From Firmicutes bacterium CAG:95 (GTDB lineage: Bacteria; Bacillota; Clostridia; Lachnospirales; Lachnospiraceae), in assembly GCA_000438155.1 (NCBI GenBank), contig FR902962.1, positions 1 through 5,430 on the forward strand: a DNA stretch of 5,430 nucleotides, read 5' to 3'. The notes under the pieces were generated by a model. It was not told the DNA's origin and did no database searches. It worked only from the letters and a program-made list of their open reading frames with translations. Positions 1 through 5,398 of this stretch are shown here, piece after piece (position 1 is the stretch's first letter; each line of letters starts with the position of its first letter). The translations under genes and the position numbers were made by a program.

Positions 1-51
1 AAAAATAGGTAGTAAATTTGACACTACCATAAGAACAAAGGAGGAGAAAGT
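1..51 (+). promoter_or_regulatory. 5' leader and ribosome binding site of the PTS gene
   Basis: A strong Shine-Dalgarno sequence, AAAGGAGGAG at 37-46, lies 5 nt before the ATG at 52 and fixes that start. Upstream, GGTAGT (8-13) can pair with ACTACC (23-28) across a 9-nt loop, a 6-bp hairpin that may be the end of a longer leader structure. No promoter is visible in the 51 bases available. Many PTS genes have antitermination leaders, but too little sequence is present to claim one here. Confidence 0.6.
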
Positions 52-1524
52 ATGAAATTTCTTCAAAAACTGGGAAAAGCGTTAATGCTTCCCGTAGCAG
101 TACTGCCCATCTGTGGTATTCTCATGGGTATTGGTTACCTGCTGTGTCCGGCAACCATGCAGGGTGGAGATATCCAGGGTGCAGCGAACTTAATCGGTCT
201 GTTCTTAGTGAAAGCCGGCGGCGCTTTGATTGACAACATGGCCATTCTGTTTGCGATCGGTGTCGGTGTCGGTATGTCAGAGAAAAATGATGGTACAGGC
301 GGAATCGCAGCACTTGCTTCCTGGTTGATGATCACCACACTTCTTTCAACCGGAGTTGTAACAACTATTATGCCGTCTGTCGCTGACAGCGCAACCAAGA
401 CTCTGGCATTTAACAAGATTGAGAATCCGTTTATCGGAATCCTTGCCGGAATCATCGGTTCTATGTGCTATAACAAGTTCAAGAATACCAAGCTTCCGGA
501 CTGGTTATCCTTCTTCAGCGGAAAGCGCTGTGTAGCAATTATCGCCGGTGTGGTTTCCATTCTGGTATCCGCAGTACTGCTTTTTGTATGGCCGTTACTG
601 TTTGGCGGACTGGTTGCACTGGGAGAGGCAATTGTAGGTATGGATGTAGTCGGTGCCGGTATTTATGCATTCCTGAACCGTCTGTTAATTCCTACCGGAT
701 TACACCATGCATTGAATAATGTATTCTGGTTTGATACCATCGGACTTGGAGATCTTCAGCACTTCTGGGCTGGTGAAACCTCTGCAGATGTGTCCTGGAG
801 CCTCGGAATGTATATGTCCGGCTTCTTCCCTTGTATGATGTTTGGTGTCCCGGGTGCGGCACTTGCAATGGTCAGATGTGCGAAGACCACAAAGAAAAAA
901 GCAGCGATCGGACTTGTTGCTTCCGCAGCACTCTGCGCATTCATTTGTGGTGTTACAGAGCCGTTTGAATTTGGTTTCATGTTCCTTGCTCCTGGACTTT
1001 ATGTAATTTATGCTTTACTTTACGGTATCTTCACCATGATTACCGTTGCACTTGGCTTCCGTGCAGGCTTTAGCTTCTCTGCAGGCGCGATGGATCTGTT
1101 ATTCTCATCCTCACTTCCTGCAGCACAGAGAACATGGCTTATTATCCCGCTCGGAATTGCAGCCTTTGTTGTATTCTACTTCGTATTCTACTTTGCCATT
1201 AAAAAATGGGATCTTAAGACCCCTGGCAGAGAAGATGATGATGATTTAGAGAAGGAAAAGAGCATCGAACTTGCAAGTGATGATTACACAGCCATTGCAA
1301 AGGCCATTCTTGAGGGTTGTGGCGGAAAGGATAATATCACAAGCATTGATAACTGTGTTACAAGATTGAGACTGGAGGTAAAGGATATTACCGCAGTCAA
1401 CGATAAGAAGATTAAGGCCGCAGGTGTTGCGGGAGTCATCAAGCCTGGTAAGACCTCAGTTCAGGTAGTGGTTGGAACGAAGGTTCAGTTCGTGGCAGAT
1501 GCATTCTCAAAGCTTTGCGAATAA
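52..1524 (+). CDS. nagE: PTS sugar permease EIICB, N-acetylglucosamine (NagE) type
   Basis: Membrane permease that imports a hexose, most likely N-acetylglucosamine, and phosphorylates it with phosphate passed from HPr through an EIIA protein. An EIIC membrane domain fills about residues 1-385: hydrophobic helices, RLLIPTGLHH (210-219), SGFFPCMMFGVPGAALAM (256-273) and the GVTEPFEF signature (300-307, Glu303). The LKTPGRED linker (388-395) and an acidic stretch lead to an EIIB domain (about 410-490) with the phosphocysteine motif DNCVTRLRL, Cys435. There is no EIIA domain, so EIIA must come from elsewhere; E. coli NagE by contrast is a full EIICBA. The motifs around the sugar-binding region and the linker resemble NagE more than PtsG from memory, so glucose or maltose specificity is less likely but not excluded. 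The gene has a strong SD and is followed by two terminators, so it ends its own unit and looks functionally unrelated to the copper genes. Confidence 0.92.
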   Translation: MKFLQKLGKALMLPVAVLPICGILMGIGYLLCPATMQGGDIQGAANLIGLFLVKAGGALIDNMAILFAIGVGVGMSEKNDGTGGIAALASWLMITTLLSTGVVTTIMPSVADSATKTLAFNKIENPFIGILAGIIGSMCYNKFKNTKLPDWLSFFSGKRCVAIIAGVVSILVSAVLLFVWPLLFGGLVALGEAIVGMDVVGAGIYAFLNRLLIPTGLHHALNNVFWFDTIGLGDLQHFWAGETSADVSWSLGMYMSGFFPCMMFGVPGAALAMVRCAKTTKKKAAIGLVASAALCAFICGVTEPFEFGFMFLAPGLYVIYALLYGIFTMITVALGFRAGFSFSAGAMDLLFSSSLPAAQRTWLIIPLGIAAFVVFYFVFYFAIKKWDLKTPGREDDDDLEKEKSIELASDDYTAIAKAILEGCGGKDNITSIDNCVTRLRLEVKDITAVNDKKIKAAGVAGVIKPGKTSVQVVVGTKVQFVADAFSKLCE

Positions 1525-1554
1525 TAAGAAAACAGCCGTAAATACGGCAGGTTT

Positions 1555-1584
1555 GGGGGCTATTTATTACATAGTCCCCTTTTT
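1555..1584 (+). terminator. Rho-independent terminator of the PTS gene
   Basis: GGGGGCTAT (1555-1563) pairs with ATAGTCCCC (1571-1579), 9 bp including one G-U pair, with a 7-nt loop, followed at once by TTTTT (1580-1584). It lies 30 nt after the stop codon. A smaller hairpin, GCCGT-AAAT-ACGGC at 1535-1548, precedes it and lacks a T tract. Confidence 0.85.
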
Positions 1585-1617
1585 AGGCTATGTATGACAT
1601 AGCCTCCTTTCTATATT
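1585..1617 (+). terminator. second, tandem terminator-like hairpin
   Basis: AGGCTATGT (1585-1593) and ACATAGCCT (1597-1605) form a perfect 9-bp stem with a 3-nt loop, followed by a weak pyrimidine tail (CCTTTCTATATT). The right arm resembles that of the first terminator (ACATAGTCCCC against ACATAGCCTCC), so GGGGGCTAT could also pair here with one mismatch. It probably backs up the first terminator and helps insulate the copper genes from PTS transcription. Confidence 0.6.
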
Positions 1618-1625
1618 ACAAAAAT

Positions 1626-1764
1626 AACTATTCAGAACCCCATGCGTAAAACCGTTGCTAACGCAACGTAGTTTACCTCATGGGGTTACTTCGCCATATA
1701 AAATTGCTTTTCTGTTTGAATGCAAGCATTCACAGAAAGCAATTTTGCATGGCTCTGAATAGTT
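1626..1764. repeat. 139-bp nested palindromic intergenic repeat (MITE-like)
   Basis: The ends AACTATTCAGAACC (1626-1639) and GGCTCTGAATAGTT (1751-1764) are inverted repeats matching at 13 of 14 positions. Two hairpins lie inside. The first has AACCCCATG (1636-1644) pairing with CATGGGGTT (1679-1687) and an apical CGTTGC-TAAC-GCAACG (1653-1668). The second has AAAATTGCTTT (1700-1710) pairing with AAAGCAATTTT (1736-1746), then CTGT/ACAG and GAATGC/GCATTC (1718-1731). The whole could fold as a three-way junction in RNA or a cruciform in DNA. CATGC (1641-1645) can instead pair with GCATG (1747-1751), lengthening the outer stem at the cost of the first hairpin. It has no coding capacity. The same end motif recurs at 2245-2265 and 5328-5352, so this is a dispersed element; its mobility is inference. 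Confidence 0.75.
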
Positions 1765-1777
1765 TCATAAAAAATAC

Positions 1778-1806
1778 TTGATAAATACCCGCGTGGGGTA
1801 TATAAT
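1778..1806 (+). promoter_or_regulatory. sigma-A promoter of csoR (copper operon)
   Basis: The -35 box TTGATA (1778-1783, 5 of 6 consensus) and the -10 box TATAAT (1801-1806, 6 of 6) are separated by 17 bp. Transcription should begin near 1813, giving a leader of about 75 nt before csoR. A CsoR operator fills the spacer and a second covers the start point, so this is the expected copper-controlled promoter. Confidence 0.85.
1785..1801. promoter_or_regulatory. CsoR operator 1 (between -35 and -10)
   Basis: ATACCC-gcgtg-GGGTAT is a perfect 6-5-6 inverted repeat. It matches the known CsoR-type operator pattern of TACCC and GGGTA arms around a short GC-rich centre. It lies wholly within the promoter spacer and its last base is the first base of the -10 box, so bound repressor should exclude RNA polymerase. 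Confidence 0.85.
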
Positions 1807-1808
1807 AA

Positions 1809-1825
1809 ATACCTACATGGGGTAT
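1809..1825. promoter_or_regulatory. CsoR operator 2 (over the transcription start)
   Basis: ATACCT-acatg-GGGTAT has the same 6-5-6 geometry as operator 1 with one arm mismatch (T1814). The two centres, 1793 and 1817, are 24 bp apart, and both boxes are followed by TAT. It spans the predicted start point near 1813. The mismatch suggests a weaker site. Confidence 0.75.
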
Positions 1826-1887
1826 ATTGAGTTAAGGGAGAAGAACAGGAGCAGGACTTCACGTATATTCATGAAGAGGAGCAGGAG

Positions 1888-2217
1888 ATGAAAGAACAGA
1901 GAACACAGGAAGCGGGTAACCGATGCTGTTACTGTATGGAAAAGCATACCTTACGTTCACAGGAGCAGAAGAAAGCACTGATTAACCGGCTGAGGAGAAT
2001 TGAAGGACAGGTGCGCGGCGTACAGCAGATGCTGGAAAATGATGCATATTGCAATGATATTCTGGTGCAGTCTGCAGCAATCAGCGCAGCTATGAATGCT
2101 TTTAACAGAGAAATTCTTGCGGCACACATTCATTCCTGTGTGGTAAGAGATATCCGGGAGGGGCACGACGAGGTCGTTGATGAGCTTGTTTCCACGATCC
2201 AGAAGCTGATGAAATAA
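1888..2217 (+). CDS. csoR: CsoR-type copper-sensing transcriptional repressor
   Basis: Cytosolic all-helical repressor of the CsoR/RcnR/FrmR (DUF156) family, which blocks copper-efflux promoters until Cu(I) binds. The core reads NRLRRIEGQVRGVQQMLEND (33-52). The Cu(I) ligand set of CsoR is intact: Cys55 (in AYC), His80 and Cys84 (HIHSC, the His-x3-Cys spacing of known CsoRs). An N-terminal extension of about 20 residues holds Cys13, Cys14, Cys16 and His20 (CCYCMEKH), seen in clostridial members and possibly an extra metal or thiol site. At 109 aa the length is normal for the extended form. ATG 1888 is preceded by GAGGAG (1876-1881), and the frame upstream to the stop at 1828 has no other start codon. 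The gene lies behind a promoter with two CsoR boxes, so it should be autoregulated, and it precedes copA by 103 nt. The ligand set and the copA neighbour favour copper over the nickel or formaldehyde sensors of the family. Confidence 0.93.
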   Translation: MKEQRTQEAGNRCCYCMEKHTLRSQEQKKALINRLRRIEGQVRGVQQMLENDAYCNDILVQSAAISAAMNAFNREILAAHIHSCVVRDIREGHDEVVDELVSTIQKLMK

Positions 2218-2244
2218 AGATATGGGAATGGTAATGGGAAGGGA

Positions 2245-2265
2245 CTCTGAATAGTTGCAAATAAT
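2245..2265 (-). repeat. solo end of the dispersed palindromic repeat
   Basis: This 21-nt stretch (CTCTGAATAGTTGC... ) contains the right-end motif of the 1626-1764 element (CTCTGAATAGTT, 12 of 12). Its reverse complement matches 5328-5348 at 20 of 21 positions. No partner end is nearby, so it is a remnant or a solo copy. Just upstream ATGGGAA occurs twice (2222-2228 and 2234-2240) in a purine-rich stretch of no evident function. Confidence 0.7.
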
Positions 2266-2268
2266 GAT

Positions 2269-2290
2269 GTCGGGGTCAAAAGCCCCCGAC
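2269..2290 (+). other. GC-rich hairpin between csoR and copA
   Basis: GTCGGGG (2269-2275) and CCCCGAC (2284-2290) form a perfect 7-bp stem with an 8-nt loop. Only TTTGATG follows, so it is at best a partial terminator. It may cause some termination after csoR or act as an RNA-processing or stability barrier, setting csoR and copA at different levels. The effect is inferred; the fold is visible. Confidence 0.6.
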
Positions 2291-2320
2291 TTTGATGTGA
2301 GACAAGAAAGGTGACCGAAA

Positions 2321-4840
2321 ATGGAACAATATAACATAACGGGCATGAGTTGTGCAGCATGTCAGGCGAGAGTGGAAAAAGCAGTATCCAGGGTGCCTGG
2401 AGTAACCTCCTGTAATGTGAGTCTTTTGACGAATTCCATGGCAGTAGATGGAACGGCAGTGCCGGATGCCATTATTAAGGCTGTGCAGCAGGCAGGATAT
2501 GGAGCAAGTAAAAAGGGCACAAATGCAGGAGAAGGAAATCAGATGGATGGTGCACAGAATGATGCGGATGCACTGGCAGATCATGAGACGCCGGTTTTGC
2601 TTAAGAGACTGATTGCCTCTGTGGTATTTCTTCTGGTACTGATGTACTTTTCGATGGGACATATGATGTTTGGCTGGCCGCTGCCACCCTGGTTTGACGG
2701 AAATCATGTGGCTATGGGACTGGTACAGCTTTTGCTGACAGTCATTATCATGGTGATTAACCAGAAATTCTTTATCAGTGGATTTAAGGGGCTGATTCAC
2801 CGGTCACCCAACATGGATACACTGGTGGCGTTAGGTTCTTCCGCATCCTTCCTGTGGAGTGTGTATGCACTGTTTATGATGATAAAGGCGCAGACCGTTG
2901 GGGACATGGATGCGGTGATGCGGTACATGGATGAGTTTTATTTTGAATCTGCAGCGATGATTCTGACCTTGATTACCGTTGGTAAGACACTGGAAGCCAG
3001 ATCCAAGGGAAGAACGACCGATGCCTTAAAGAGTCTGATGAAGCTGGCTCCGCAGAATGCAACAATTGTGCGAGACGGACAGGAGGTTACAGTTCCGATC
3101 GGACAGGTGCATCAGGGAGATATTTTCGTGGTCCGGCCGGGTGAAAATATTCCGGTGGATGGTGTGATTTTAGAAGGAAGCAGTGCCGTCAACGAGGCGG
3201 CTCTTACCGGAGAAAGCATTCCGGTGGATAAAACGGTTGGCGATGACGTGTCCGCAGCTACGATAAACCAGTCGGGATTTATCCGTTGTGAGGCAACCAG
3301 AGTTGGTGTAGATACGACGCTTTCCCAGATTATTAAAATGGTAAGTGATGCAGCAGCAACCAAGGCTCCGATTGCCAAGATTGCAGATAAAGTATCCGGT
3401 GTGTTCGTACCGGTAGTCATTTCCATCGCGGTGGTTACCTTTATCGTATGGCTCTTAATTGGAAAGGAATTCAGCTTTGCGCTGGCAAGAGGAATTTCCG
3501 TACTGGTGATCAGCTGTCCGTGTGCACTTGGACTTGCAACGCCGGTAGCAATTATGGTCGGAAACGGCGTGGGAGCGAAGAACGGTATCTTATTTAAGAC
3601 TGCTGCAATTCTTGAAAATGCAGGAAAGATAGAAATTGTTGCACTGGACAAGACAGGAACGATCACCGAAGGGGAACCGAAGGTTACCGATGTAATTCCG
3701 GCAGGAAATATCACAGAAGATGAACTGCTTTCCCTGGCAGTTTCTCTGGAAGCAAAGAGTGAACATCCGCTTGCAAAGGCTATTATCCGGCGGGGAGAAG
3801 AGCTTTCTGTGAAACCGGAAGAGGTTACGGAATTTGAAGCACTTCCCGGAAACGGACTTCATGCAGTAAGCAATGGAAAATTACTTCTTGGAGGAAGCCT
3901 CAGGTTCCTCAGTGAACAGACCGGTGTTTCAAAAGAACTTCGTACGCAGGCAGAAGAGCTTGCAGAGCAGGGAAAAACACCGCTATTGTTTGCACAGGAC
4001 GGGAGAATGCTCGGGATCATTGCTGTTGCGGATACCATGAAGGAAGACAGCCCGAAAGCCATTCAGGAATTACGGAAGCTTGGAATCCGTGTCATTATGC
4101 TGACTGGGGATAATGAGCGTACTGCAAATGCGATCGGAAGAAAAGCAGGCGTGGATGAAGTGGTTGCAGGTGTCCTTCCGGATGGAAAAGAAAGTGTGAT
4201 CCGCGAACTGAAGGAGCAGGGCGTGACCGCCATGGTCGGTGATGGAATCAATGATGCACCCGCACTTACCCGTGCAGATGTGGGGATTGCCATTGGAGCA
4301 GGGGCTGATGTTGCGATTGACGCGGCCGATGTGGTACTGATGAAGAGCCATCTGTCCGATGTACCGGCGGCGATTCGTCTCAGCCGGGCAACCCTGCGGA
4401 ATATTCATGAGAACCTGTTCTGGGCATTTATTTACAACATTATTGGAATTCCCCTGGCAGCAGGCTGCTTCGTTGCTTTCGGACTCACCTTAAATCCAAT
4501 GTTTGGGGCAGCAGCAATGAGCCTTTCCAGCTTCTGTGTGGTATCGAATGCACTGCGGTTAAATCTGTGCAGGGTGCATGACGGTTCCCATGACCGGCCG
4601 TTTCATAAGAAAATGACTCCAAAAGTTAAAACAATCAAAACAGTCAGAATTAAAGGCATGATGTGTGAGCATTGTGAAAATCATGTAAAAACTGCTTTGG
4701 AGGCACTGCCGGGAGTTTTGGAAGCAGTTGTCAGCCATAAGGAAGGAACTGCAATTCTGACAACGGCAGGTCCCTTGAATGAAAAGCAGGTTAAAAAAGC
4801 GGTAGAAGAGGCCGGGTACAAAGTGTTGTCCATTAAGTAA
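2321..4840 (+). CDS. copA: Cu(I)-exporting P1B-type ATPase CopA with N- and C-terminal HMA domains
   Basis: ATP-driven membrane pump that exports cytosolic Cu(I). In order: an N-terminal HMA domain (about 1-62) with GMSCAAC (Cys11, Cys14); a polar linker (63-90); helices at about 94-111, 130-147, 166-189 and 205-222; the actuator loop with TGES (296-299); helices at about 361-381 and 388-412, the latter with the transport site CPC (399-401); the phosphorylation motif DKTGT (443-447, Asp443); SEHPLA with His482-Pro483; TGDN (595-598); GDGIND (640-645); two last helices with Tyr705-Asn706 and MSLSS (733-737). CPC, YN and MxxSS together are the Cu(I) (P1B-1) signature. A second HMA domain (about 771-839) with GMMCEHC (Cys782, Cys785) follows the last helix, a C-terminal position seen in some clostridial pumps but not in the standard CopA plan. 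The start is supported by AAAGGTGA (2307-2314) 6 nt before ATG. No promoter was seen in the gap, so it is probably read from the CsoR-controlled promoter. All catalytic residues are intact. Confidence 0.96.
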   Translation: MEQYNITGMSCAACQARVEKAVSRVPGVTSCNVSLLTNSMAVDGTAVPDAIIKAVQQAGYGASKKGTNAGEGNQMDGAQNDADALADHETPVLLKRLIASVVFLLVLMYFSMGHMMFGWPLPPWFDGNHVAMGLVQLLLTVIIMVINQKFFISGFKGLIHRSPNMDTLVALGSSASFLWSVYALFMMIKAQTVGDMDAVMRYMDEFYFESAAMILTLITVGKTLEARSKGRTTDALKSLMKLAPQNATIVRDGQEVTVPIGQVHQGDIFVVRPGENIPVDGVILEGSSAVNEAALTGESIPVDKTVGDDVSAATINQSGFIRCEATRVGVDTTLSQIIKMVSDAAATKAPIAKIADKVSGVFVPVVISIAVVTFIVWLLIGKEFSFALARGISVLVISCPCALGLATPVAIMVGNGVGAKNGILFKTAAILENAGKIEIVALDKTGTITEGEPKVTDVIPAGNITEDELLSLAVSLEAKSEHPLAKAIIRRGEELSVKPEEVTEFEALPGNGLHAVSNGKLLLGGSLRFLSEQTGVSKELRTQAEELAEQGKTPLLFAQDGRMLGIIAVADTMKEDSPKAIQELRKLGIRVIMLTGDNERTANAIGRKAGVDEVVAGVLPDGKESVIRELKEQGVTAMVGDGINDAPALTRADVGIAIGAGADVAIDAADVVLMKSHLSDVPAAIRLSRATLRNIHENLFWAFIYNIIGIPLAAGCFVAFGLTLNPMFGAAAMSLSSFCVVSNALRLNLCRVHDGSHDRPFHKKMTPKVKTIKTVRIKGMMCEHCENHVKTALEALPGVLEAVVSHKEGTAILTTAGPLNEKQVKKAVEEAGYKVLSIK

Positions 4841-4890
4841 CCAGGTAAGAGAAGCGTTCGGAGAATATCGAGCAGAGTAACTTGAAAAAA

Positions 4891-4934
4891 GTAACTGGAG
4901 GGTACCGGGCAGTTACGTTAAAATTAACGTAACT
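4891..4934 (+). promoter_or_regulatory. two mutually exclusive hairpins before the small HMA gene
   Basis: Hairpin I: GTAACTG (4891-4897) pairs with CAGTTAC (4910-4916) across a 12-nt loop that contains GGTACC. Hairpin II: 4911-4921 pairs perfectly with 4924-4934, an 11-bp inverted repeat (AGTTACGTTAA and TTAACGTAACT) around a central AA. Both need 4911-4916, so only one can form at a time. A further AGTAACT at 4876-4882 repeats the same word. Hairpin II ends 9 nt before the SD (GGAGGA, 4944-4949) and has no T tract. It could be an RNA switch, a stabilising 5' end for the downstream message, or a DNA operator for an unknown regulator; the function is not determined. I see no promoter in the 4841-4956 gap. 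Confidence 0.6.
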
Positions 4935-4956
4935 AAGAAAATCGGAGGAAAAGAAA

Positions 4957-5214
4957 ATGACAAAGACAGTATTAAAAATTGACGGAATGATGTGTGGAAT
5001 GTGCGAAGCCCATGTAAATGATGCAATTCGCAATGCATTTGCAGTAAAGAAGGTATCTTCTTCCCACACAAAGGGCGAAACGGAGATTATCAGTGCAGAA
5101 CCACTTGATGCAGAAAAGCTTGCTGAGGTAGTGAAGAATACCGGCTATACCTTAAATGGGATCAGCAGTGAACCCTGTCAAAAGGAAGGAATCTTCTCTT
5201 TCTTAAAGAAATAG
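4957..5214 (+). CDS. small HMA-domain protein, probable CopZ-type copper chaperone
   Basis: Small cytosolic protein consisting of one heavy-metal-associated (HMA) domain, about residues 3-68, with the metal-binding loop GMMCGMC (Cys13, Cys16). CopZ-type proteins bind Cu(I) and pass it to the HMA domains of CopA or to CsoR; that role is inferred from the family and position. The sequence after the loop (SH-x2-G, then PL and a terminal GY) follows the C-terminal HMA of CopA more closely than the N-terminal one. A tail of about 15 residues beyond the domain holds a third cysteine, Cys74, and ends in the hydrophobic-basic GIFSFLKK. The total of 85 aa is longer than the roughly 68-70 aa of classical CopZ. 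ATG 4957 has GGAGGA at 4944-4949. It lies 116 nt after copA with no clear promoter, so co-transcription with copA is likely. Other HMA metals (Zn, Cd, Hg) are less likely given the neighbours. Confidence 0.85.
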   Translation: MTKTVLKIDGMMCGMCEAHVNDAIRNAFAVKKVSSSHTKGETEIISAEPLDAEKLAEVVKNTGYTLNGISSEPCQKEGIFSFLKK

Positions 5215-5245
5215 ACAGGGTAACAGAATTAATAGGTTTTAATAA

Positions 5246-5260
5246 CAGTAATCATTACTG
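5246..5260. promoter_or_regulatory. 7-1-7 palindrome, candidate Fur/PerR-family operator
   Basis: CAGTAAT-C-ATTACTG is a perfect 7-1-7 inverted repeat ending 3 bp before the -35 box; outer ATA and TAT (5242-5244 and 5262-5264) extend the symmetry. The 7-1-7 spacing and TAAT-N-ATTA core are shared with Fur and PerR boxes, but the outer three bases of each arm differ from the PerR consensus (8 of 14 match). PerR control of rubrerythrin genes is known in clostridia, so the assignment is plausible but unproven. Confidence 0.45.
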
Positions 5261-5263
5261 ATA

Positions 5264-5292
5264 TTGACAAAAGAACAAAAATACTATATAAT
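5264..5292 (+). promoter_or_regulatory. consensus sigma-A promoter of the downstream (rubrerythrin-like) gene
   Basis: TTGACA (5264-5269) and TATAAT (5287-5292) are both perfect consensus boxes with 17-bp spacing. Transcription should begin near 5299, leaving a leader of about 100 nt before the ATG at 5399. Such a strong promoter implies high output or tight repression. No GC-rich terminator separates it from the HMA gene upstream. Confidence 0.88.
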
Positions 5293-5310
5293 TCTTATCA
5301 GAAACAAGGT

Positions 5311-5325
5311 ATAATTAAAAATTAT
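5311..5325. repeat. AT-rich inverted repeat in the leader
   Basis: ATAATT-aaa-AATTAT is a 6-3-6 inverted repeat, about 12 nt after the predicted transcription start. It could be a second regulator site or a weak hairpin. AT-rich palindromes of this size arise easily by chance, so the call is weak. Confidence 0.3.
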
Positions 5326-5327
5326 CG

Positions 5328-5352
5328 ATTATTTGCAACTGTTCAGAGCCAT
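5328..5352 (+). repeat. solo end of the dispersed palindromic repeat, second copy
   Basis: Bases 5328-5348 match the reverse complement of 2245-2265 at 20 of 21 positions (G5341 differs). Bases 5337-5352 (AACTGTTCAGAGCCAT) match the reverse complement of the right end of the 1626-1764 element at 15 of 16. It lies in the leader of the rubrerythrin-like gene, in the opposite orientation to the 2245 copy. No matching right end was found before the window ends. Confidence 0.7.
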
Positions 5353-5398
5353 ACTAATCATGGAGAGCTGTACGGTGAATGAAACGGAGGTAAAAGAA

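Noticed and set aside
1046..1249. A 67-codon plus-strand frame inside the PTS gene
   Set aside because: It is nested in the EIIC coding region in another frame and resembles no protein; the PTS reading is continuous through it.
1626..1764. CRISPR array or tRNA at the nested palindromes
   Set aside because: The repeats are inverted rather than direct and regularly spaced, and no cloverleaf with anticodon or T-arm sequence is present.
1871..1891. Six-codon upstream frame (MKRSRR) ending in an ATGA overlap with csoR
   Set aside because: The overlap suggests translational coupling, but there is no SD at a usable distance before 1871 and GAGGAG at 1876-1881 serves csoR directly. The 9-nt repeat GGAGCAGGA (1848-1856 and 1878-1886) probably only reflects the purine-rich leader.
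2276..3714. Long minus-strand open frames opposite copA (for example 2276-2800, 3112-3714)
   Set aside because: They lie opposite a complete CopA with all family motifs, have low-complexity or unfamiliar sequences, and show no ribosome site or family feature.
4898..4909. Possible CsoR box before the HMA gene (GGGTACCGGG)
   Set aside because: The arms are in the reverse order to TACCC...GGGTA and lack the 6-5-6 geometry; no promoter boxes surround it.
5172..5221. Possible terminator over the end of the HMA gene: ACCCTGTC pairing with GACAGGGT
   Set aside because: The 8-bp arms are far apart (34 nt between), lie partly in coding sequence, and no T tract follows.
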